This document shows positions 1 to 5,380 of a stretch of DNA of 13,228 nucleotides, piece after piece; within the stretch, counting starts at the first letter, position 1; the number at the start of each line of letters is the position of its first letter. Below the pieces are notes generated by a model that was not told the DNA's origin, searched no databases, and was given only the letters and a program-made list of their open reading frames with translations. Source of the DNA: Rhodobacterales bacterium (GTDB lineage: Bacteria > Pseudomonadota > Alphaproteobacteria > Rhodobacterales > Rhodobacteraceae); assembly GCA_009992615.1 (NCBI GenBank), contig JAACVA010000161.1, positions 1-13,228 on the forward strand, read 5' to 3'. A program made the position numbers and the translations under genes.

Positions 1-40
1 ATTGCCCCCCGAACCGCCTGATTGTAACGCGCAGCGTAGC

Positions 41-1393
41 TTACTTCAGCGCGTCCCAGCTAGCCTGAATGTCGGTGGCCACGGCCATCGCATCCTTGCC
101 GCCCGCATAGTCCACCATCCCCGTCCAGAACGACCCGGCGCCGACACCGCCGGGCATCAGGTCCGACCCGTCAAAGCGGAAGGTCGAGGCGCCCAGCAGG
201 ATGTCGCCCATCTTGCGCAGGGTCGGGTCACCGTAAAGGTCGGTGTTCACGCCGCTGAAGGGGGTCAGGAAGCCGGTTTGCGCCATCCACACTTCGTGCG
301 CGATGGGCGTTTGCAGGAAGGCCATGAAGGCGCGCGTCGCTTCGCTGTCCTTGGTGATGCCGAACAGCGTGCCGGCGCCGAGCACCGGCGAGCCGAGATC
401 GGCAGCCTCATAAGCGGGGAAGTAGAAGAAATCCGCATCCTGGCCGATCACCGTGCCTTCGGGGAAGAAGGACGGGATGAACGACGCCTGACGGTGCATG
501 TAGCACTGCGGCGGCGAGGAGAAGAGGCCCTTGGGGCTGTCGCGGAAGTCGGTCGTGGCCACGGCACCGGCGCCACCGGCGACATAGGCGTCGTTGCGGG
601 CGAAATAGCCGAACTCTTCGATCGCGTTCACCACGATCGGGTCGTTGAAGGCCAGTTCGTTGGACACCCAGCGGTCATAGTCGGCGGGGGACGCGGTGCG
701 CAGCATCATGTCCTCGACCCAGTCGGTCGCCGGCCAGCCCGTCGCGCCGCCCGACCCCAGACCGATGCACCAGGGCGTGCCACCATCGGCGACGATCTGG
801 TCGGTCAGGGCCTTGAGCTCTTCCATCGTGGTCGGCACTTCGTAGCCGGCATCCTCGAAGTTCTCGGGGTTGTACCAGACCAGCGACTTCACATCGACCT
901 TGTAGAAAAAGCCGTAAATCTCGGGGTTGCCCTCGGGGCTGTTGTAGGTGCCCAGATCGACCCAGGACTGGCCGGCGGCGTAGTTTTCGCGCACCCAGTC
1001 GGCGGTCTCGGCGCCCAGAGCCGTCAGGAACCCGCGCGAGGCGAGGTCGCGCGCCAGACCCGGCTGCGGGAAGATCGCGATGTTGGGGGCAGAGCCCGCC
1101 TCGGTGTCGATCATGATCTGGGTCTCGAAGGCATCGGAGCCGACATAGGCCACATCGGCGCCGGTCGCGGCCTCGAAATAGGCAATCACGCTCTCGACCA
1201 GTTCCTGGTCAGGGCCAAGCCAGGGGCCAAAGACCGTGACGGTCTGCCCTTCGAGGTCATAGGCCGCGTCAAAGGCGGCCAGGCTGTCCCAGTTGAAGGC
1301 ACCCTCGCCCACCGGAAATTTCAGATCCTGCGCCTGCGCCGCACCGGCGGTCAGGGCCGCAAGGGCCACACCGGCGAAAAGTCTCTTGTTCAT
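41..1393 (-). CDS. aglE: AglE-like sugar (alpha-glucoside type) ABC transporter periplasmic substrate-binding protein
   Basis: This 450-residue protein should bind a glucoside in the periplasm and deliver it to an ABC permease and ATPase, which are not in the window. Residues 1-22 form a Sec signal peptide: MNKR, then a hydrophobic stretch, then AQA before the probable cut. The mature part has the layout of a large sugar-binding lobe protein, including GPWLGPDQELVESVIAYFE near residue 50 and aromatic-rich loops such as WPATDWVEDMM. I recognise it as closest to AglE of the alpha-glucoside systems of rhizobia and roseobacters. The start at 1393 is chosen over a longer open frame because GGGAGG lies 7 nt upstream and a signal peptide follows at once. 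The frame upstream of it is non-coding control DNA. The gene diverges from the LacI-type regulator, and an AAAGCGCTTT site lies about 70 bp upstream. The true ligand is uncertain because the locus also holds a GH1 beta-glucosidase. The aglFGAK partners are expected to the left of base 1. Confidence 0.85.
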   Translation of the reverse strand: MNKRLFAGVALAALTAGAAQAQDLKFPVGEGAFNWDSLAAFDAAYDLEGQTVTVFGPWLGPDQELVESVIAYFEAATGADVAYVGSDAFETQIMIDTEAGSAPNIAIFPQPGLARDLASRGFLTALGAETADWVRENYAAGQSWVDLGTYNSPEGNPEIYGFFYKVDVKSLVWYNPENFEDAGYEVPTTMEELKALTDQIVADGGTPWCIGLGSGGATGWPATDWVEDMMLRTASPADYDRWVSNELAFNDPIVVNAIEEFGYFARNDAYVAGGAGAVATTDFRDSPKGLFSSPPQCYMHRQASFIPSFFPEGTVIGQDADFFYFPAYEAADLGSPVLGAGTLFGITKDSEATRAFMAFLQTPIAHEVWMAQTGFLTPFSGVNTDLYGDPTLRKMGDILLGASTFRFDGSDLMPGGVGAGSFWTGMVDYAGGKDAMAVATDIQASWDALK

Positions 1394-1400
1394 GGATGTT

Positions 1401-1406
1401 CCTCCC
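1401..1406 (-). promoter_or_regulatory. Ribosome binding site of aglE
   Basis: Read on the minus strand the sequence is GGGAGG, 7 nt before the ATG at 1393. It fixes the start at the signal peptide rather than at the longer upstream open frame. Confidence 0.85.
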
Positions 1407-1410
1407 GTTC

Positions 1411-1426
1411 GCGCGACAAGTCGCGC
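1411..1426 (-). repeat. GC-rich hairpin in the aglE leader
   Basis: The 16-bp inverted repeat GCGCGACAAGTCGCGC has perfect 7-bp arms around two bases. In the aglE transcript it would fold as a six-pair stem with a CUUG loop, ending 4 nt before the Shine-Dalgarno sequence. It could shield or position the ribosome site or stabilise the 5' end of the message. The repeat is seen directly; the role is inferred. Confidence 0.5.
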
Positions 1427-1461
1427 ATCCATTGCCATCTTCCGCGCTCTGGAATCATCTT

Positions 1462-1473
1462 CAAAGCGCTTTG
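1462..1473. promoter_or_regulatory. LacI-family (AglR) operator 1, aglE side
   Basis: CAAAGCGCTTTG is a perfect 12-bp palindrome with a central CG, the usual form of LacI/GalR-family operators. It shares the AAAGCGCTTT core with a second copy at 1628-1637. Because a LacI-type regulator gene starts 180 bp away, it is inferred to be the AglR site controlling aglE and the genes beyond it. It would sit just after the candidate aglE transcription start, where a bound repressor blocks initiation. Confidence 0.75.
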
Positions 1474-1483
1474 GATGACCGAC

Positions 1484-1512
1484 AACCTTGCGCAATCCGG
1501 GTGACAAGTCAA
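1484..1512 (-). promoter_or_regulatory. Candidate aglE promoter
   Basis: On the minus strand TTGACT (1507-1512) is followed after 17 bp by AAGGTT (1484-1489). The -35 is good and the -10 is weak. Support comes from geometry: the operator at 1462-1473 would begin about 4 nt after the start point, mirroring the aglR side. The alternative TTGTCG-17-GAAGAT would place the operator inside the spacer. Confidence 0.35.
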
Positions 1513-1519
1513 TCTTGTC
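1503..1519. repeat. Inverted repeat overlapping the candidate aglE -35
   Basis: GACAAG-TCAAT-CTTGTC is a perfect 6-bp inverted repeat around five bases. It contains the candidate minus-strand -35 hexamer in its centre, so it may be a second protein site on the aglE promoter. It could also be chance. Confidence 0.3.
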
Positions 1520-1553
1520 GTCGCTAAGACCCGGAAATACAATGGTCATTTCG

Positions 1554-1574
1554 CAGGTGCAGCATTTTCACCTG
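1554..1574. repeat. Inverted repeat CAGGTG-N9-CACCTG upstream of aglR
   Basis: Two perfect 6-bp arms are separated by nine bases and lie just upstream of the candidate aglR -35 element. The position suits an activator site, but nothing in the window names a protein for it. Confidence 0.3.
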
Positions 1575-1585
1575 TGACAGACCCT

Positions 1586-1614
1586 TTGACGCGGTGGCGT
1601 TGCATAGCTAGAGT
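1586..1614 (+). promoter_or_regulatory. Candidate aglR operon promoter
   Basis: TTGACG (1586-1591), a 17-bp spacer and TAGAGT (1609-1614) form a sigma-70-like promoter. Initiation near 1621 would place the second AAAGCGCTTT palindrome at about +8 to +17, a typical autorepression position. The leader to the aglR ATG would be about 32 nt. Confidence 0.5.
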
Positions 1615-1627
1615 TTGACGCGGATTA

Positions 1628-1637
1628 AAAGCGCTTT
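1628..1637. promoter_or_regulatory. LacI-family (AglR) operator 2, aglR side
   Basis: AAAGCGCTTT is the same 10-bp palindromic core as at 1463-1472. The two centres are 165 bp apart. It lies 15 bp before the aglR start codon and just downstream of a candidate start point, so it is inferred to mediate autorepression of the aglR-bgl-glk operon. Confidence 0.75.
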
Positions 1638-1652
1638 GACGACCGGAACCGG

Positions 1653-2705
1653 ATGAATCTCAAGGAACTGTCAACCATTCTGGGCTTGAGCCAGACCACG
1701 GTCAGCCGGGCGCTGAACGGCTACCCCGAGGTCAACGAGGCCACGCGGCAGCGTGTTCTCGTCGCTGCAACGCAGCACAACTACCGCCCCAACACCCGTG
1801 CCAAAGGGCTGGCCACCGGCCGCGCCCTGGCGATTGGCCATGTGATTCCGATGGCGACCAAGCACGAGATGGTGAACCCGATCTTTGCCGACTTCATCGC
1901 CGGCGCCGGGGAAACCTATGCGCGCAACGGCTATGACATGGTGATTTCGGTCGTCGATGACGGCGACGAGGCGCAGGTCTACCGCAACCTCAAGGCGCGC
2001 GGGACCATCGACGGGGTGATCCTGCATGGACCGCGCATGAACGACCCGCGCATCCCGCTGCTCGACGAGATCGGCCTGCCTTATGGCGTGCATGGCCGCG
2101 CGTCGGGGATCAACACGCCCTATTGCTGGCTCGACGTGAACAACCGCTCGGCCTTTCGGCGCGCGACCGATTTTCTCCTCGACCTCGGGCATCGCCGCAT
2201 CGCGCTGGTCAACGGGCTAGAGTTCATGGATTTCGCCCACAGGCGGCGCGGCGGCTACGAGGATGCCCTGCGCGCGCGCGGGGTGCCCATCGACACCGCC
2301 CTGATGCGCTCGGACGAGATGACAGAGGTTTTTGGCTATCGCTCGGCGGTCGAGATGATGGCCCGGCCCGAACCGCCCACCGCCTACCTTGTCGCGTCGA
2401 TGATCTGCGCGCTCGGCGTGCGGCGCGCCATCGAGGAGGCCGGTCATGTGCTCGGCCGCGACATTTCGGTCGTGACCCATGATGACATGTTATCCTATCT
2501 GCAGAACGGTGGCGATGTGCCGATATTCACCGCAACGCGGTCCTCCGTCCGTGAGGCCGGGCGTCTGCTTGCCGAGTTGCTGCTCGACCGGATCAGCGAT
2601 ACCACAGCCCCACCCGGTCACATTCTGCTCGAGGCCGAACTGATGGTCGGCCGCTCGACCGGGCCCCTGGCCACCCCCGCCCTGCCAAACTCCGCAAAGG
2701 ACTAG
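1653..2705 (+). CDS. aglR: LacI/GalR-family transcriptional regulator, AglR-like
   Basis: This 350-residue regulator has the family's full length. Residues 1-25 form the LacI helix-turn-helix (NLKELSTILGLSQTTVSRAL), followed by NGYPEVNEATRQRV, a linker region near residues 45-60, and a periplasmic-binding-like effector domain to the C-terminus. It should be a cytosolic dimer that binds AAAGCGCTTT palindromes and releases them, or changes affinity, when a sugar or sugar phosphate binds. Position between aglE and the GH1 and glucokinase genes, with operators flanking the shared control region, supports a local regulator that also controls itself. The name AglR rests on this family and context match to alphaproteobacterial agl loci. 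The effector is not visible from sequence. The ribosome site is poor (GGAA, 4 nt spacing), which would fit low expression. The stop codon TAG at 2703-2705 touches the next gene. Confidence 0.85.
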   Translation: MNLKELSTILGLSQTTVSRALNGYPEVNEATRQRVLVAATQHNYRPNTRAKGLATGRALAIGHVIPMATKHEMVNPIFADFIAGAGETYARNGYDMVISVVDDGDEAQVYRNLKARGTIDGVILHGPRMNDPRIPLLDEIGLPYGVHGRASGINTPYCWLDVNNRSAFRRATDFLLDLGHRRIALVNGLEFMDFAHRRRGGYEDALRARGVPIDTALMRSDEMTEVFGYRSAVEMMARPEPPTAYLVASMICALGVRRAIEEAGHVLGRDISVVTHDDMLSYLQNGGDVPIFTATRSSVREAGRLLAELLLDRISDTTAPPGHILLEAELMVGRSTGPLATPALPNSAKD

Positions 2706-4034
2706 ATGATGCACTTCACCCGCTCCGATTTTCCCGACGATTTCGTCTTTGGGGCTGCGACTGCCGCCTACCAGATCGAAGGGCACAAGTTCGGCGGGGC
2801 CGGGTCTACGCATTGGGACACCTTCGCCGCCACGCCGGGCAATGTCGTGCGGGCCGAGGATGGCGCGCTGGCCTGTGACCATTATCACCGCTATGAGGCA
2901 GACCTCGACCTGTTGCAAGAGGCCGGGATGGATGGCTATCGCTTCTCCACCTCCTGGGCGCGGGTCATGCCCGAAGGGCGCGGCCCGGTGAATGTCGAGG
3001 GGCTCGACTATTACGACCGGCTCGTGGACGCGATGCTTGCCCGCGGGCTCAAGCCGTTCCAGACGCTCTACCACTGGGAAATGCCCTCGGCGCTGGCCGA
3101 TCTCGGCGGCTGGACGAACCGCGACGTGGCCGACTGGTTTGCCGATTTCACCGAGGTGATCACACGGCGGATCGGAGACCGGGTCCATTCGGTCGCCACG
3201 ATCAACGAGCCCTGGTGCGTGTCCTTCCTGTCGCATTTCCTCGGGCACCACGCGCCGGGCCAGCGCGATATCCGCGCCACCGCCCGTGCGATGCACCATG
3301 TCCTGCTCGGTCATGCGGCGGCGATGGAGCGGTTGCGTGGGCTGGGGCAGAAGAACCTCGGCATCGTGCTGAACTTTGACCGCGCCCTGCCCGCCGATGA
3401 TACACCGGCGGCAGCGGCGGCGGCGAATGTGCAGGATGCGATCTTCAACCGCTGGTTCATCGAGGCGATCACGAAGGGCAGCTATCCGGCCGAGGTGCTG
3501 GCCGGCCTTGGACCGCACATGCCTGCGGGATGGCAGGATGATCTCGCCCGCATCCACCAGCCGCTCGACTGGCTCGGGGTCAACTATTACACGCGCGGGC
3601 TCTACCTGCCCGACCCGACGATTCCCTGGCCTTCGATCAAACCGGTGCCGGGCCCCTTGCCCAAGACGCAGATGGGCTGGGAGATTTTTCCCGACGGCCT
3701 GCACCATTTCCTGACCCGCATGGCGCGCGACTATGTGGGCGACCTGCCGATCTATGTCACCGAAAACGGCATGGCCTGGCCCGACGTGATCGAGAATGGA
3801 GCGGTCTATGACCCTGACCGGATCGCCTTTGTCGCAGCACATATGCAAGCGACGCGGCAGGCGATTGCGGATGGCGCAAATGTAAAGGGGTTCTTCTATT
3901 GGTCTCTGCTGGACAATTACGAATGGGCGCTGGGCTATGAAAAACGCTTCGGCATCGTGCATGTCGATTTTGAAACCTTGAAGCGCACGCCGAAAGCGTC
4001 CTATCACGCGCTCAAGACAGCCCTCGCCCGCTAG
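2706..4034 (+). CDS. bgl: GH1 family beta-glucosidase
   Basis: This 442-residue glycoside hydrolase family 1 enzyme should be a cytosolic (beta/alpha)8 barrel that cleaves beta-glucosides such as cellobiose with retention. It has no signal peptide. The N-terminal family signature is FPDDFVFGAATAAYQIEG. TLYHWEMP lies near residues 118-125, the acid/base is Glu168 in TINEP, the nucleophile is Glu353 in VTENG, and the aglycone-side motif FFYWSLLDNYEWALGY follows near residues 398-413. The length is typical. Two adjacent ATGs are possible: 2706 directly abuts the aglR stop, while 2709 places AAAGGA (2696-2701) at 7 nt, the spacing of other clear sites in this window, so the true start may be 2709. 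The abutting frames point to translational coupling with aglR. GH1 enzymes normally act on beta links, which contrasts with the alpha-glucoside label of the transporter. The family call is firm; the exact substrate is open. Confidence 0.92.
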   Translation: MMHFTRSDFPDDFVFGAATAAYQIEGHKFGGAGSTHWDTFAATPGNVVRAEDGALACDHYHRYEADLDLLQEAGMDGYRFSTSWARVMPEGRGPVNVEGLDYYDRLVDAMLARGLKPFQTLYHWEMPSALADLGGWTNRDVADWFADFTEVITRRIGDRVHSVATINEPWCVSFLSHFLGHHAPGQRDIRATARAMHHVLLGHAAAMERLRGLGQKNLGIVLNFDRALPADDTPAAAAAANVQDAIFNRWFIEAITKGSYPAEVLAGLGPHMPAGWQDDLARIHQPLDWLGVNYYTRGLYLPDPTIPWPSIKPVPGPLPKTQMGWEIFPDGLHHFLTRMARDYVGDLPIYVTENGMAWPDVIENGAVYDPDRIAFVAAHMQATRQAIADGANVKGFFYWSLLDNYEWALGYEKRFGIVHVDFETLKRTPKASYHALKTALAR

Positions 4035-4043
4035 GACACGACC

Positions 4044-5015
4044 ATGCAGCATCCCGCCAATCTCTATTCGCTGGTGGCCGATATCGGCGGAACCAACACG
4101 CGCGTGGCCCTGGCCGAGGGGCGAAAGCTGGTCGAAGGCACGGTGCGGCGCTATTCCAACGCCGATTTTCCGGGCCTCGAGACGGTGCTGCGCCGCTATA
4201 TCGCGGATGAAGGCGGCGTCGATCCGCGCGCGGCCTGCGTTGCGGTGGCGGGCCCCGTGCGCGACGGGCGCGCCACGATGACCAACCTGGACTGGGCGAT
4301 CGACAAGGACACGCTGCGCCGCGCGACCGGGGCCGAGGGGGTGGATATCCTCAATGACCTGCAGGCGCAGGGCCATGCGCTGGGCCATATCGACCCGGCC
4401 AATATCCACACGATCATCCCGTTTCCTGCCGCCCAGCCGAACGCCACGCGGCTGGTTGTGGGGGTGGGCACCGGGTTCAACGCGGCGCCGGTGTTTGACG
4501 GCCCCACGGGACGGCTGGTCGCCGCATCGGAGTCGGGCCATGTGAACCTGCCGGTCCGGGACGCGACCGACCTGCGCCTGTGCGCCTATATCGAGACCTT
4601 GCATGGATTTCCGGCCGTCGAGGATGTGTTGTCGGGCCGCGGGCTGGAACGGGTTTATGCCTGGCTCTGCGACGAGGCCGGGACACCGCGTGAGGTTGCG
4701 GCCCAGGACATCATGTCGGCCTGTGCCGCCGGATCGGATCCGCGCGCGACCGAGGCCGCACATGTCTTTTCTCGGATGCTGGGCACGGTGACGGGCAACC
4801 TCGCGCTGATCCAGTTGCCCTTTGGCGGCGTGTATCTGGTCGGCGGCGTGGCTCGGGCCTTTGCGCCCTATCTCAATGATTTCGGGTTTGTCGGCGCGTT
4901 TCTCGACAAGGGACGGTTTGCCGGGTTCATGGGCAACTTCGGGGTGGGCGTGATCGAGGATGACTATGCCGCCCTCACAGGTTGCGCCGCGCATCTGGTG
5001 GCAATGCTGGGCTGA
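4044..5015 (+). CDS. glk: Glucokinase (Glk, PF02685-type)
   Basis: This 323-residue cytosolic kinase phosphorylates glucose with ATP to glucose-6-phosphate. Length and motifs match the E. coli-type Glk family rather than ROK kinases. The phosphate-1 motif is VADIGGTNTR at residues 11-20. Sugar-contacting residues expected for the family are present: Asn104-Asp105 in ILNDLQAQ, Glu163 and His166 in ESGH, and Glu193 in VEDVLSG. The phosphate-2 region is VGVGTGFN near 139-146, and a glycine-rich adenosine loop is at VYLVGGVA. The Shine-Dalgarno AGGA (4033-4036) overlaps the stop codon of the GH1 gene, so translation is probably coupled. The enzyme completes a short route from imported glucoside to glucose-6-phosphate, which in this group would mostly enter the Entner-Doudoroff pathway; those genes are not in the window. 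I see no obvious terminator in the first bases after the stop. Confidence 0.92.
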   Translation: MQHPANLYSLVADIGGTNTRVALAEGRKLVEGTVRRYSNADFPGLETVLRRYIADEGGVDPRAACVAVAGPVRDGRATMTNLDWAIDKDTLRRATGAEGVDILNDLQAQGHALGHIDPANIHTIIPFPAAQPNATRLVVGVGTGFNAAPVFDGPTGRLVAASESGHVNLPVRDATDLRLCAYIETLHGFPAVEDVLSGRGLERVYAWLCDEAGTPREVAAQDIMSACAAGSDPRATEAAHVFSRMLGTVTGNLALIQLPFGGVYLVGGVARAFAPYLNDFGFVGAFLDKGRFAGFMGNFGVGVIEDDYAALTGCAAHLVAMLG

Positions 5016-5020
5016 CCAAC

Positions 5021-5107
5021 GAAAGTCCAGACCGCTACCATACAGAGGCGTGCCTTGCCAAAGTTGGTGGTCGCGGCAATGGCAGGTCCTGCGGGAGCCG
5101 GACTTTC
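5021..5107. repeat. Long-range inverted repeat downstream of glk
   Basis: GAAAGTCC (5021-5028) is the exact complement of GGACTTTC (5100-5107). The 71 bases between contain further partly complementary pieces (TTGCC with GGCAA, and CCGCTACC against GGTGGTCGCGG with bulges). It starts 5 nt after the glk stop, so it could fold the 3' end of the message or be a dispersed intergenic repeat unit. Folding energy was not computed. Confidence 0.35.
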
Positions 5108-5247
5108 CACCCAGCGGCGTTTGGCCACAAACCGGCCCGATCAGTCATGATGCCACTCCTCAGCCGCGCGCATGTCAGGGCTGATTGATTACCTGATCCG
5201 ATGCTCAAGGGCCATGTCTGCCAAACCGTGGAATCGCAATCCCCATG

Positions 5248-5273
5248 TACGACTTTCGTCTACGCCTTTCGTC
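5248..5273. repeat. 13-bp tandem duplication
   Basis: TACGACTTTCGTC (5248-5260) is followed directly by TACGCCTTTCGTC (5261-5273), with 12 of 13 positions identical. The octamer ATCGCAAT occurs on both sides, at 5233-5240 and 5282-5289. Confidence 0.75.
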
Positions 5274-5290
5274 CAAGTTCTATCGCAATT

Positions 5291-5346
5291 ACTTTTTTGG
5301 CTCAGGTTTTCCTGCTCAGTTTCTTTGGCTCAGATCCTTTTGCTCA
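5291..5346. repeat. Degenerate 14-bp tandem repeat array, four units
   Basis: The units are ACTTTTTTGGCTCA, GGTTTTCCTGCTCA, GTTTCTTTGGCTCA and GATCCTTTTGCTCA. They are contiguous, and seven positions are invariant, including the last five (GCTCA). Units 1 and 3 end in GGCTCA and units 2 and 4 in TGCTCA, which suggests a 28-bp higher-order period. A possible fifth, decayed unit ending GGGTCA follows at 5347-5360. The 14-bp period is not a codon multiple, so this is not a protein repeat. It starts 34 bp past the last gene-proximal repeat feature and ends 34 bp before the cckA stop codon. Confidence 0.75.
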
Positions 5347-5380
5347 AGTCCATCGGGTCAGGGCTGGGGCGCACCCTTGA

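Larger units (their letters stand above)
5016..5380. other. 365-bp gap between convergent glk and cckA, no credible gene
   Basis: Open frames here (for example 5172-5468) have no recognisable motifs or good ribosome site, and the longest runs into cckA antisense. The left half carries the inverted repeat GAAAGTCC/GGACTTTC. The right half is T-rich on the plus strand and built of short tandem repeats. Composition differs from the flanking genes. I see no classical stem plus T-run terminator, though both transcripts must end in or near this gap. Confidence 0.6.

Noticed and set aside
2..1504. 500-codon plus-strand open frame opposite aglE
   Set aside because: It is the shadow of aglE, which has a signal peptide, ribosome site and clear family sequence on the other strand.
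2490..4994. 834-codon open frame on the minus strand across bgl and glk
   Set aside because: It lies antisense to two genes with complete catalytic motifs. Its translation is rich in His/Arg/Gly low-information sequence, with no family motif or ribosome site. Long antisense frames are expected in DNA with this third-position GC bias.
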